DNA of 53,173 nt from an uncultured Porphyromonadaceae bacterium. Lineage in GTDB: Bacteria; Bacteroidota; Bacteroidia; Bacteroidales; Muribaculaceae. The stretch spans positions 1 to 53,173 of the forward strand of contig CAJKRG010000013.1 in assembly GCA_905202215.1 (NCBI GenBank), read 5' to 3'. The position numbers were made by a program, and so were the translations under genes. The notes beneath the pieces were generated by a model, which saw nothing but the letters and a program-made list of their open reading frames with translations, was not told where the DNA came from and did no database searches. The first letter of the stretch is position 1. Each line of letters opens with the position of its first letter. Below are positions 33,858 through 43,237 of the stretch, piece after piece.

Positions 33858-33907
33858 CAAAGGTAGCGGGATTGTCGCGGATGTTGTGTCGCGGATGCTG
33901 CCAAATG
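33858..33907 (-). promoter_or_regulatory. GH127-like gene promoter with PUL-associated element
   Basis: On the minus strand, CATTTGGCA (33899-33907), exactly 33 bases, then TACCTTTG (33858-33865), a full -7 match. GCGACACA follows the element. The ATG is 19 bases past the box. This also settles the start codon at 33838. Confidence 0.6.
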
Positions 33908-33988
33908 ATTTTTCAGACGATAATTCGTCTGCTCTTTCTCAGCTGTTTGTGTTGGTATGCGGCAGCTGTGTCGTCGGCCGCATTGTAT

Positions 33989-34012
33989 GCAATCGTGCCA
34001 GTGTTGTATGTT
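33989..34012. promoter_or_regulatory. Distal 24-bp element, copy 2
   Basis: Nearly identical (one base different) to 31776-31799. It lies in the divergent region between the minus-strand DUF1680 gene and the plus-strand GH31 gene, about 150 bases from the first and 130 bases from the second, and could serve both. On the minus strand it reads TGGCA, six bases, CATACA. No gene lies in 33839-34141. Confidence 0.5.
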
Positions 34013-34091
34013 TTAGGGTCTGACGTCGCGATTGTCTGTCATGTATCGCTATTGTGCGCGGATATATACTTTATCCGATTGATTTTATAGG

Positions 34092-34099
34092 TAAATTTG
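34092..34099 (+). promoter_or_regulatory. -7 box for the GH31-GH92-esterase-GH38 operon
   Basis: TAAATTTG matches TAnnTTTG, 42 bases before the GH31 ATG. The sequence at the position of the PUL-associated element (34050-34058) is TATTGTGCG, a poor match, so this operon may use the distal 24-bp element instead or be controlled differently. Confidence 0.5.
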
Positions 34100-34141
34100 T
34101 GACAGAAAAACTAACCTTAAAAACCAATCCGCACCACAGAT

Positions 34142-36313
34142 ATGCAATTCGACAAAATTTTTCTGGCTGTTGCCCTTTCGGGTGCTGTCGGTATGTCTGC
34201 CGCAAATGTACCGGTGGCATCGACCGCGCTGGTAGGCGACGGAATAGCTCTTTTCGTGCCGCAGGGCTACGATCCATCGAAAACTCCATCGCTCATGCTT
34301 GAGAAGGAGCCGGTCTATACCGGTGCTCTTCCGTCGTCGTGGAATCTCGTGCCCGAGTTCACCCTCACCGACGGCAAGGCCGGAGCCGTGCTCCGCGTGC
34401 CAGTCGGCACAAGCCTCTACGGTGGCGGCGAGGTCACAGGCCCGCTGCTGCGCAACGGCATGGAAATACAGTTGTGGAATGTCGACAACGGCGCCTATCG
34501 TGCCGTCGACAATGGCACTCATCTTTATCAGACTCACCCCTGGGTGATGGGCGTGCGCCCCGACGGCACCGCTTTCGGCATTCTCTTCGACAGTTCGTGG
34601 AAGTCCAGACTTCTTACAGCCGACAATGAGATACGCTTCGATACCGAGGGCGCTCCGTTCCGTGCCTTCGTCATCGACCGCGCCACACCGCAGGACGTTG
34701 TAAAAGGTCTCGCCGAACTTACCGGCAAGATGGAAATGCCTCCGCTGTGGTCGCTGGGCTATCACCAGTGCCGCTTCTCATACGACACCGAGGCAAAGGT
34801 GCGCGACATAGCCGATAATTTCCGCAGGCGCAATATTCCCTGCGACGTCATATGGATGGATATCGACTATATGGACGGTTTCCGTATCTTTACCTTCGAT
34901 CCCGTCAAATTTCCCGATCCGAAGAAACTCAACGACGACCTTCACAAAGCCAATTTCAAGGCCGTATATATGATCGACCCCGCACCGAAGGCCGATCCCG
35001 ATTACTTTGTATATAAGTCGGGTACCGAGAACGACGTATGGGTGAAGCGTGCCGACGGCACTGAATACCAGGGCAACGTATGGCCCGGTATGGCGGCCTT
35101 CCCCGACTTCACTTCGCCCGATGTGCGCCGCTGGTGGGCCGGCCTGTATAAGGATTTCCTCGCCACCGGTATCGACGGCGTGTGGAACGACGTGAACGAG
35201 CCCGCCGTGTTCGACAACAATCTTCCCGAAGCAGAGCGCACCGGCACAATGCCTGTGACCAATCTACACCGCGGCGGAGGCGGCCTTCCCGCAGGATCCC
35301 ATCTGCTCTATCACAACGCCTATGGACGATTCATGGTCGAAGGTACGCGCGACGGTTTCCTGAACGTATACCCCGACAAGCGTCCCTTCGTGCTTACCCG
35401 CTCCAATATACTCGGCGGTCAGCGCTATGCCGCCACATGGACCGGCGACAACTACGCCGAGCCTCTCCATATGAAATGGGCCGTGCCCATGTCCATCACC
35501 CTCGGTCTCTCCGGCCAGCCCTACAGCGGCCCTGATATCGGCGGCTTCCTCGGCAACACCGATCCCGAGCTTTTCGCAGACTGGATAGGCTTCGGCGTCT
35601 TCCTGCCTTTTGCCCGCGGACATGCCTGTGCCGGCACCAACGACAAGGAACCCTGGGCCTTCGGCCCCGAGGTGGAGAAAGCCTCGCGTATGGCTCTCGA
35701 ACGCCGCTACCGTCTCCTCCCATATCTTTACACATGCTTCTATGACGCCCATAATACAGGTTTGCCCGTGATGCAGCCCCTCTTCTTCGCCGACAACAAG
35801 GACGCCGCCCTTCGCGCCGAAGACCAGGCCTTCCTTATGGGCGAGAATCTGCTGGTAGTGCCCACTTTTGCTGAGAATCCCGCCCTTCCCAAGGGTATAT
35901 GGGAGAAAATCAGCGTCGTGCCCGGCGATCTCAAGGAGAAGCATCAGGCATCACTGCTCCTCAAGGGTGGCAGCATTATCCCTGCCGGAAAGGTGATTCA
36001 GCACACCGAAGAGGCCACTCTCGAGCCCCTTACCCTTTATGTATGTCTCGACGAAGACGGACAGGCCGAAGGACGTCTCTATTGGGATGCCGGCAACGGC
36101 TGGGAATTCCGCGACGGCGACTACAGCCTGATGACTTTCAAGGCCACGCGCGACGGCCGAAATGTGAACGTCACCCTCGCCGGCACCGAAGGCAAACGCG
36201 ACGTGGCCGCTGAAATAAAGAATGTTGACGTTGTGCTCATGCACAAAGGCAAAGCCTACAAGGCCAAAGGCAATCTTGCCGACGGTGTTACTGTGAAAGT
36301 TCCTGTAAAATAA
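34142..36313 (+). CDS. GH31 alpha-glucosidase-family enzyme
   Basis: A 723-residue secreted GH31 enzyme (signal peptide about 1-20). The order is N-terminal galactose-mutarotase-like domain, (beta/alpha)8 barrel with nucleophile Asp in GVWNDVNEPAVF (about 349) and acid/base Asp in WTGDNYAE (about 435), then proximal and distal beta-sheet domains. WNDVNEP is close to the WNDMNEP form typical of alpha-glucosidases; other GH31 activities (alpha-xylosidase, alpha-galactosidase, sulfoquinovosidase) usually vary here. It is first in a plus-strand operon and is followed after 5 bases by GH92. It may remove the alpha-glucose caps of N-glycans or act on alpha-glucan side chains (inference). Confidence 0.93.
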   Translation: MQFDKIFLAVALSGAVGMSAANVPVASTALVGDGIALFVPQGYDPSKTPSLMLEKEPVYTGALPSSWNLVPEFTLTDGKAGAVLRVPVGTSLYGGGEVTGPLLRNGMEIQLWNVDNGAYRAVDNGTHLYQTHPWVMGVRPDGTAFGILFDSSWKSRLLTADNEIRFDTEGAPFRAFVIDRATPQDVVKGLAELTGKMEMPPLWSLGYHQCRFSYDTEAKVRDIADNFRRRNIPCDVIWMDIDYMDGFRIFTFDPVKFPDPKKLNDDLHKANFKAVYMIDPAPKADPDYFVYKSGTENDVWVKRADGTEYQGNVWPGMAAFPDFTSPDVRRWWAGLYKDFLATGIDGVWNDVNEPAVFDNNLPEAERTGTMPVTNLHRGGGGLPAGSHLLYHNAYGRFMVEGTRDGFLNVYPDKRPFVLTRSNILGGQRYAATWTGDNYAEPLHMKWAVPMSITLGLSGQPYSGPDIGGFLGNTDPELFADWIGFGVFLPFARGHACAGTNDKEPWAFGPEVEKASRMALERRYRLLPYLYTCFYDAHNTGLPVMQPLFFADNKDAALRAEDQAFLMGENLLVVPTFAENPALPKGIWEKISVVPGDLKEKHQASLLLKGGSIIPAGKVIQHTEEATLEPLTLYVCLDEDGQAEGRLYWDAGNGWEFRDGDYSLMTFKATRDGRNVNVTLAGTEGKRDVAAEIKNVDVVLMHKGKAYKAKGNLADGVTVKVPVK

Positions 36314-36318
36314 AAACA

Positions 36319-38595
36319 ATGAAAAAGACCATTATATCATCTGTACTGGCGGCCGCCTCGATGGCTGCTGCCGCCGCCGTGACGCCGGTTGACTATGTCA
36401 ATCCGCTCATAGGCACCATTTCCGACTTCGAGGTGTCGAACGGCAACACCTATCCGGCAATCGCAATGCCCTGGGGCATGAACTTCTGGACACCCCAGAC
36501 AGGCAAGATGGGCGACGGCTGGACTTACGTCTACACCCAGTCGCGTATCAAGGGCTTCAAGCAGACACACCAGCCGAGTCCGTGGATGAACGACTACGGT
36601 CAGTTTGCCATCATGCCCGGCACCGACCATCCTGTTTTCGACCAGGACAAGCGGTCCAGCTTTTTCAGCCATAAGGCCGAAGTGGCAAAACCCTACTATT
36701 ACAGCGTGTTCCTCGCCGATCACCGCGTCACAACCGAGATCACGCCGACTGAGCGGGCCGCCATGTTCCGTTTCACCTTCCCTGCCAATGACAGCTCCTT
36801 TGTCGTTGTCGACGCATACGACAAAGGTTCATATATAAAGGTTCTCCCCGAAGAGAAGAAAATCGTAGGCTATACCACGCGCAACAGCGGCGGTGTACCC
36901 GAGAATTTCAAAAACTATTTCGTCGTAGAATTCGACAAGCCCTTTACCTATACGGCTGCTGTGACCGACGGTAATATCAGCACAGCCTCGACCGAATCCA
37001 AGGCCGACCATGCCGGCGCCATAATCGGTTTCTCCACCCGCAAGGGTGAGAAAGTGCATGCCCGTGTGGCTTCGTCCTTCATCAGTCCCGAACAGGCCGA
37101 AATCAATCTACGCGAGCTGGACGGCAAGGACTTCGACACCCTTGTGAAGCAGGGTAAAGACCGCTGGAACGAAGTGCTTGGCCGTATTGAGGTCGAATCG
37201 GACGACGTCGACCGTCTGCGCACATTCTATTCGTGCCTATACCGTAGCACCCTCTTTCCCCGCATGTTCCACGAAATCGACGCCAATGGCAACATCGTGC
37301 ACTACAGCCCTCATACCGGCGACGTGCGCCCGGGTCGTCTCTTCACCGATACCGGTCTCTGGGATTCCTTCCGTGGCGAACTCCCCATGCTCAATCTCAT
37401 ATATCCCGACATCAGCGCCCAGATGCAGGAAGGATTCTATAACCACTACAAAGAGAGCGGTTTCTATCCCGAATGGTCCAGTCCGGGACACCGCGACTGC
37501 ATGATCGGCAACAACTCGGCTTCCATCGTTGCCGACGCTTTCGTAAAAGGTGTAACTCCGGCCGATGCCGAGGCTATGTACGAGGGTCTGCTGCACGGAG
37601 CCAATGCCCTGCACCCGACGGTGCCCGCTTCGGGCCGTGTGGCTTTCGAGGAATACAACACCATGGGATATGTGCCCTCCGATGTGGTCGGACAGAGTGC
37701 CGCCCGCACCCTCGAGTATGCCTACGACGACTGGTGCATCTACCAGATGGGCCGCAAGCTCGGCCGCCCCAAAGCCGAGACCGATGTCTACAAGAAACGC
37801 TCGCAGAACTACCGCAACCTCTACTATGCTCCCTTCAAACTCATGAGCGGACGCGACAGCAAGGGCAATTTCCCCGAAGACTTCGACCCCGTAGTGTGGT
37901 GGGGCCCCTTCACCGAGGGCAACAGCTGGCACTATACATGGTCGGTATTCCACGACGTTCAGGGTCTCATAGACCTCATGGGCGGCCGGAAGGCGTTTAC
38001 GGCCATGCTCGACTCCGTATTCACAACCGACCCGACATTCGGCAAGGACGTCGATACGCGCAAACAGCTGATCCACGAAATGCGCGAAATGCAGATCGTC
38101 GATATGGGCCAGTATGCACACGGAAATCAGCCTATCCAGCACATGATCTATCTCTATAACTACGGCGGAGAGCCATGGAAGGCCCAGTATCACCTCCGCG
38201 AGGTCATGAACCGCCTTTATCGTCCGACACCCGACGGCTATTGCGGCGACGAAGACAACGGCCAGACCTCCGCATGGTATATCATGTCGGCGCTCGGATT
38301 CTACACTGTCTGCCCCGGTACCGACCAGTATGTGCTTGGTGCCCCGCTCTTCACCAAAGCAACCGTCAATCTTCCCAACGGCAACAAAATAGAGCTGTCG
38401 GCACCCGCCAACAGCGACGAAAACCGCTACGTCGACACCTTCCGTCTCAACGGCAAGGTGTATGGCAAGAACTATCTCAGCCACGCCGACCTTGTGAAGG
38501 GTGCACGCCTTGACTTTGACATGAGCGACAGACCCAACTACAGGCGTGGCACAAAAGAATCCGATGCGCCTTATTCACTTTCAAACGAAAAATAA
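36319..38595 (+). CDS. GH92 exo-alpha-mannosidase
   Basis: A 758-residue secreted GH92 enzyme (signal peptide about 1-20, no lipobox). Landmarks are VTPVDYVNPLIGTISDF, general-acid segment GPFTEGNSWHYTWSVFHD (Glu about 540), HGNQPIQHMIYLYNYGG (about 600) and catalytic-base segment GDEDNGQTSAWYIMSALGFY (about 642). This is the canonical GH92 layout; the enzyme is calcium-dependent and inverting. It follows GH31 after 5 bases and is followed by the alpha/beta hydrolase after 1 base, so all are translationally linked. It is probably one of the periplasmic mannose-trimming enzymes of the mannan or N-glycan pathway. Confidence 0.95.
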   Translation: MKKTIISSVLAAASMAAAAAVTPVDYVNPLIGTISDFEVSNGNTYPAIAMPWGMNFWTPQTGKMGDGWTYVYTQSRIKGFKQTHQPSPWMNDYGQFAIMPGTDHPVFDQDKRSSFFSHKAEVAKPYYYSVFLADHRVTTEITPTERAAMFRFTFPANDSSFVVVDAYDKGSYIKVLPEEKKIVGYTTRNSGGVPENFKNYFVVEFDKPFTYTAAVTDGNISTASTESKADHAGAIIGFSTRKGEKVHARVASSFISPEQAEINLRELDGKDFDTLVKQGKDRWNEVLGRIEVESDDVDRLRTFYSCLYRSTLFPRMFHEIDANGNIVHYSPHTGDVRPGRLFTDTGLWDSFRGELPMLNLIYPDISAQMQEGFYNHYKESGFYPEWSSPGHRDCMIGNNSASIVADAFVKGVTPADAEAMYEGLLHGANALHPTVPASGRVAFEEYNTMGYVPSDVVGQSAARTLEYAYDDWCIYQMGRKLGRPKAETDVYKKRSQNYRNLYYAPFKLMSGRDSKGNFPEDFDPVVWWGPFTEGNSWHYTWSVFHDVQGLIDLMGGRKAFTAMLDSVFTTDPTFGKDVDTRKQLIHEMREMQIVDMGQYAHGNQPIQHMIYLYNYGGEPWKAQYHLREVMNRLYRPTPDGYCGDEDNGQTSAWYIMSALGFYTVCPGTDQYVLGAPLFTKATVNLPNGNKIELSAPANSDENRYVDTFRLNGKVYGKNYLSHADLVKGARLDFDMSDRPNYRRGTKESDAPYSLSNEK

Positions 38596-38596
38596 C

Positions 38597-39421
38597 ATGA
38601 AAACTCTCCGCAATATACTGTCGCTCGCCGTTCTGTTCGTTACAATGGCCGTGTCGGCCCAGAACTACAAGACGGAGCGTGGCATCAGCTACCGCCCCGA
38701 TGCCACCGACGAGTATCAGAAAGAAAGATGCAAACTCGATTTCTACTATCCCACCGACAAGAAGGATTTTCCGACAGTGATATGGTATCACGGTGGCGGT
38801 CTCACCGGCGGCCAGGCTGAAATTCCGGCAGAACTCAAGGAAAAGGGACTCGCTGTAGTTGGCGTCAACTACCGCCTGTGCGGCAACAAGATCGACCCCA
38901 CCGTAACTACTGCCGACTGTGTCGATGACGCGGCCGCATCGGCGGCCTGGGTGGTGAAAAACATAGAGAAGTATGGTGGCGACCCGTCGAAAATATATCT
39001 TGCAGGCCACTCGGCCGGCGGATATCTGGTGATGATGATAGGTCTGGACAAGTCGCGTCTCGCAAAATACGGCGTAGACCCCGACAAGTCGTTCGACGCC
39101 CTCATTCCTTTCAGCGGACAGGCCATCACCCACTTCCAGAACCGCCGCGACCGCGGCATGGGCGATCTCAATCCTCTTATCGACGAGAACGCGCCCCTTT
39201 TCTATGTACGAGGCGACTGCCGCCCGATTCTCCTCATATGCGGTCAGCGCGAGCGCGAGCTTTTCGGACGCTACGAAGAGAACGCCTATCTCTGGCGCAT
39301 GTTCCAGCTCCACGGCCATCCCGACGCTCAGCTTCTCGAAGTCGATGGCTTCGACCACGGCTCAATGGCCCGTCCGGCCCATCTTATCCTGCTTGAATAC
39401 ATAAGAAACCGCAATCGCTAA
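38597..39421 (+). CDS. Exported alpha/beta-hydrolase (carbohydrate-esterase-like)
   Basis: A 274-residue serine hydrolase with a signal peptide (MKTLRNILSLAVLFVTMAVSAQ). The oxyanion motif YHGGG is near residue 66, the nucleophile elbow GHSAGG has Ser near 139, and the His of FDHGSM is near 256. This is the HSL/BD-FAE pattern common among PUL esterases that remove acetyl or feruloyl groups. The start at 38597 follows the GH92 stop by 1 base; the open frame reaches 38546 but overlaps GH92 and lacks a signal sequence. It may deacetylate the oligosaccharide before the mannosidases act. The ester target is not known. Confidence 0.85.
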   Translation: MKTLRNILSLAVLFVTMAVSAQNYKTERGISYRPDATDEYQKERCKLDFYYPTDKKDFPTVIWYHGGGLTGGQAEIPAELKEKGLAVVGVNYRLCGNKIDPTVTTADCVDDAAASAAWVVKNIEKYGGDPSKIYLAGHSAGGYLVMMIGLDKSRLAKYGVDPDKSFDALIPFSGQAITHFQNRRDRGMGDLNPLIDENAPLFYVRGDCRPILLICGQRERELFGRYEENAYLWRMFQLHGHPDAQLLEVDGFDHGSMARPAHLILLEYIRNRNR

Positions 39422-39448
39422 AATCTGCATAAACCCAAATCACCAATC

Positions 39449-42400
39449 ATGAAAATAGCTCCGAAGACATGCCTCGCGGCACTTTCGCTGCTCGCCGGTG
39501 CGACAGGCGCTTTTGCCGCCGATACGCCCGATGCGAAACAGCCTACCGCCTATCTGGTGTCAGACGCCCATCTTGACACCCAATGGAACTGGGATATACA
39601 GACTACCATAAAAGAGTATGTCTGGAATACCATCGACATGAACCTGAAACTCCTCGACAAGTATCCCAACTATGTGTTCAACTTCGAGGGAGGCGTCAAA
39701 TACGCCTGGATGAAGGAATATTTCCCCCGCGAATACGAACTGATGAAAAAGCACATCGCCGACGGCCGCTGGCATATCTGCGGCGCAAGCTGGGATGCCA
39801 CCGACGCCATAGTGCCCTCTATCGAGTCGGCTATCCGCAACGTGCTTCTCGGCCAGGAATACTACCGCAGCGAGTTCGGTGTGGAGAGTACCGATATTTT
39901 CCTTCCCGACTGCTTCGGCTTCGGCTGGACTCTTCCTACCGTGGCCTCGCACTGCGGCCTTATCGGCTTCTCCTCGCAGAAACTCGGATGGCGTCAGAAT
40001 CCCTTCCACGGCGACATGAAATATCCCTTCAATGTGGGTGTATGGAAAGGTGTCGACGGATCGGAGATAATGATGACGCACGGATACAGCTACGGTCACC
40101 GCTGGAAAAACGAGGATCTCACTGAAAACGAGATGCTCAAGGAGCGCACGGGCGAAAACGGACTCGGCGTTCTCTTCCATTACTATGGCACCGGCGACAT
40201 AGGCGGTTCGCCTACGATCACCTCGGTCGACGCCGTGAACCGCGCTGTCGGCAAAAACGGCACAGTGAAGATCATCAGCGCTACTTCCGACCAGATTTTC
40301 AAGGACTACATGCCCTATTCGTCGCACCCCGAGCTGCCCCGCTACGACGGCGAGTTGCTGATGGACGTGCACGGCACAGGCTGCTATACCTCGCAGGCCG
40401 CCATGAAGCTCTATAACCGCCAGAACGAGCTTCTCGGCGATGCCGCCGAGCGTGCCTCCGTGGCTGCTGAAATGCTTGGTGTTGCCGAATATCCCGGCAA
40501 GGCTCTCACCGAGTCGTGGCGCCGCTTTATCTTCCACCAGTTCCACGATGACCTCACCGGTACCTCAATTCCCCGGGCATACGAGTTCTCATGGAACGAC
40601 GAGCTCCTTTCGCTCAAACAGTTCTCCGATATTCTTGCCTACAGCACCGGTGCCGTCGCCTCGCAGCTCGACACCCGTGTTAAAGGTACTCCTGTAGTGC
40701 TTTATAACGCCCTCGGCCATGAGGCTACCGATGTCGTGGAGCTTTCTGTGCCGGTCAAGGGTAATCCCGGCAAGGTTGCCGCTTTCGACCAGAACGGCAA
40801 GCCTGTGGCCGCACAGCTTCTCGGCTGCTCCGACGGCAAGGCTACCGTGCTTGTAGAGGCTACCGTGCCTGCAAACGGTTATGCCGTATACGACGTGCGA
40901 CTCTCCGGCTCGGCTAAATCCGCTGCTCCCGTAGCCGCTAACACTCTTGAGAATTCCGTGTATAAACTCACCCTCGACGCCAAGGGCGACATCACATCGC
41001 TCTACGACAAAAAAGCCGGCAAAGAACTCGTCAAGCCCGGCAAGGCTGTCCGTCTGGCTATATTCACCGAAAACGAATCGTTCGAATGGCCCGCATGGGA
41101 AATTCTCAAGGAAACCGTAGACCGCGAACCCGTCTCGATTGCCGGAAATGTGAAGACGTCCATCGTCGAGAACGGCCCTCTCCGCACCACACTCTGCGTA
41201 GAGAAAGGACACGGCGATTCGAAATTCCGCCAGTATATCCGTCTTTATGAAGGCGCTCTCGCCGACCGTATCGACTTCTATAACGAAGTAGACTGGGCTA
41301 CCACAAACGCTCTTGTCAAGGCCGAATTCCCCCTCACCGTCTCCAGCTCCACAGCATGCTACGACCTCGGTGTGGGTACGGTAGAACGCGGCAATAACAA
41401 AATTAATGCCTACGAGGTATATGCACAGCGCTGGGCCGATCTCACCGACCGCAACGGCGACTACGGCGTGACCGTGATGAACGACTGTAAGTACGGATGG
41501 GACAAGCCCGATAACAATACTCTCCGCCTCACCCTGTTGCATACCCCCAAGACCAAGCGCGGATATGCCTATCAGGATCATCAGGACTGGGGTCGCCACA
41601 CTTTCACATATAGCCTCAACGGGCACAGCGGCAAGCTCGACAAGGCCGACGCAAGCCGCCGCGCCGATGGCCTGAACCAGCGGATCAAGGCCTTCTCGGC
41701 CTCTAAGCATGCCGGTGTTCTCGGCAAATCGTTCTCCGCAGCCTCCATCGACAACAGCGATCTCGCTCTCAAGGCCATCAAGAAGGCCGAAAGCTCCGAT
41801 GAATATGTCGTACGTGTCTACGATGCCTCCGGAAAGGGTGGCAACGGTGTCATCACATTCGCCCGTCCTGTCGTGTCGGCAGCCAAGGCCGACGGTACAG
41901 AGAAGGCCATCGGCGAGGCTTCGTTCAGCGGCAATAAACTTAATGTCGCTGTCGGCGCCAACGGTATCGGTACCTACAAGGTAAAATTCGCACCGGCCGA
42001 GGCTGCTTCCAAGACCGTCTACGCCTCTCTCCCGCTCGCTTACGACAAGAAATGCTTCAGCTGGAACCGTTTCGCCGGCGACGCCGACTTCCACGGCGGC
42101 TATGCATATGCGGCAGAGCTTGTACCGGCATCGCTCACCGCATCGGGCGTACCCTTCGAGCTTGAAAATACCGCTCTGCTCAACGGCAAGGTCTGCAAGG
42201 GCGATACCATCGCTCTTCCCGCAGGCGCATATAACCGTCTCTATGTGCTCGCTGCCGCCGCTACCGACGACGCCCGTGCCGAAGGCACATTCCGCGCCGG
42301 AAAATCTGCGACAACTCTCAGCGTGCCCTCTTATACGGGCTTTATTGGCCAGTGGGGACACACCAATCATACCGAGGGCTATGTAGAACCTGATGAAGTG

Positions 42401-43066
42401 GCCTATACAGGCACACACCGTCATTCTGCCGCAGGCGATCATCCCTACGAGTTCACCTACATGTTCAAATATGGTATCGACATTCCCGCCGGTGCCAAAG
42501 AAATCATTCTTCCCGACAATCCTGATCTTGTGCTTTTCTCGGCCACACTCGCCAATGAAGGCCATAAGACCCCCGAGGCGCTCTCGACTCTCTACCGCAC
42601 CTCGTTCGACGGCAAGGGCAAGCGTGGCGGCGCCGCTTCGGCCGAAGCCCGCGAAAGTATTCTCAAGCCCGAGCATATCGTAGCCTGGTCGGGCAATGTG
42701 AACGACCGCGAGCATCCCCGCTTCCTTCACGACGGCGATCCCTCCACCAAATGGTGCGATATCTCGGGCATTCCCAGCTATGTGGAGTATGACCTCGGCG
42801 AGGCCAGGACAGTAAGCGAATGGGCTCTTACCAATGCCGGTTCTGAAAATCCGTCGTATGTCACGGTGTCGTGTCTCCTTCAGGCCCGCAATGATAAGTC
42901 GGAAGACTGGAAGACCATCGACGCTCTCGTTGGCAACAAGCGCAATACCGTAAGCAAAAAGCTCACTGCACCTGTCGATGCCCGCTATCTGCGTCTCATG
43001 GTCGTACAGCCCGAGCAGTCGGGTGGCGGCAAGGATACCCGCATTTACGAATTCGCAGTATATTGA
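39449..43066 (+). CDS. GH38 alpha-mannosidase with C-terminal F5/8-type (CBM32-like) domain
   Basis: A 1205-residue secreted class II alpha-mannosidase (signal peptide about 1-23). Zinc-site and catalytic motifs are SDAHLDTQWNW (His41, Asp43), nucleophile Asp154 in LPDCFGFGWT, and FHQFHDDLTGTS (about 360-372). Middle helical and C-terminal beta domains follow. Residues about 1085-1205 form an F5/8-type C discoidin domain (FLHDGDPSTKWCD ... YLRLMVVQP), which is likely a carbohydrate-binding module. The usual Bacteroides GH38 is shorter than this, so the added domain is notable. It starts 27 bases after the esterase stop and ends the GH31-GH92-esterase-GH38 operon. Confidence 0.93.
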   Translation: MKIAPKTCLAALSLLAGATGAFAADTPDAKQPTAYLVSDAHLDTQWNWDIQTTIKEYVWNTIDMNLKLLDKYPNYVFNFEGGVKYAWMKEYFPREYELMKKHIADGRWHICGASWDATDAIVPSIESAIRNVLLGQEYYRSEFGVESTDIFLPDCFGFGWTLPTVASHCGLIGFSSQKLGWRQNPFHGDMKYPFNVGVWKGVDGSEIMMTHGYSYGHRWKNEDLTENEMLKERTGENGLGVLFHYYGTGDIGGSPTITSVDAVNRAVGKNGTVKIISATSDQIFKDYMPYSSHPELPRYDGELLMDVHGTGCYTSQAAMKLYNRQNELLGDAAERASVAAEMLGVAEYPGKALTESWRRFIFHQFHDDLTGTSIPRAYEFSWNDELLSLKQFSDILAYSTGAVASQLDTRVKGTPVVLYNALGHEATDVVELSVPVKGNPGKVAAFDQNGKPVAAQLLGCSDGKATVLVEATVPANGYAVYDVRLSGSAKSAAPVAANTLENSVYKLTLDAKGDITSLYDKKAGKELVKPGKAVRLAIFTENESFEWPAWEILKETVDREPVSIAGNVKTSIVENGPLRTTLCVEKGHGDSKFRQYIRLYEGALADRIDFYNEVDWATTNALVKAEFPLTVSSSTACYDLGVGTVERGNNKINAYEVYAQRWADLTDRNGDYGVTVMNDCKYGWDKPDNNTLRLTLLHTPKTKRGYAYQDHQDWGRHTFTYSLNGHSGKLDKADASRRADGLNQRIKAFSASKHAGVLGKSFSAASIDNSDLALKAIKKAESSDEYVVRVYDASGKGGNGVITFARPVVSAAKADGTEKAIGEASFSGNKLNVAVGANGIGTYKVKFAPAEAASKTVYASLPLAYDKKCFSWNRFAGDADFHGGYAYAAELVPASLTASGVPFELENTALLNGKVCKGDTIALPAGAYNRLYVLAAAATDDARAEGTFRAGKSATTLSVPSYTGFIGQWGHTNHTEGYVEPDEVAYTGTHRHSAAGDHPYEFTYMFKYGIDIPAGAKEIILPDNPDLVLFSATLANEGHKTPEALSTLYRTSFDGKGKRGGAASAEARESILKPEHIVAWSGNVNDREHPRFLHDGDPSTKWCDISGIPSYVEYDLGEARTVSEWALTNAGSENPSYVTVSCLLQARNDKSEDWKTIDALVGNKRNTVSKKLTAPVDARYLRLMVVQPEQSGGGKDTRIYEFAVY

Positions 43067-43071
43067 TTTTT

Positions 43072-43234
43072 GAGGTTAAGGGTTATGGGTTAGAGGTTAG
43101 AGGTTAAAGGTTAAAGGTTAGGGGTTTCTCCCTTCCCTCCATAACCCCTCCCGCCCTAAGCTATAACTATAATCACTAATCACCAACCTCTAACCTTTAA
43201 CCCATAACCCATAACCTATAACCCCAAACCCCTA
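43072..43234. repeat. GGTTA-rich degenerate array as large inverted repeat
   Basis: The gap between GH38 and the SGNH gene is built from degenerate heptads. The left part (43072-43127) is repeated GGTTAGA/GGTTAAA/GGGTTA on the plus strand. The right part (43183-43234) is the complement (AACCTCTAACC, CCCATAACCCATAACC, ACCCCTAAC). The two arms can pair imperfectly over about 50 bases. Shorter patches of the same character occur at about 10572-10594 (GAGGTTAGGGGTTAAGGGTT) and 9166-9193. No promoter or gene was found inside it. Confidence 0.75.
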
Positions 43235-43237
43235 ACA

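Noticed and set aside
43072..43234. Telomere-like repeat
   Set aside because: The units are degenerate, both orientations are present, and it lies between two intact genes inside a chromosome-like context.
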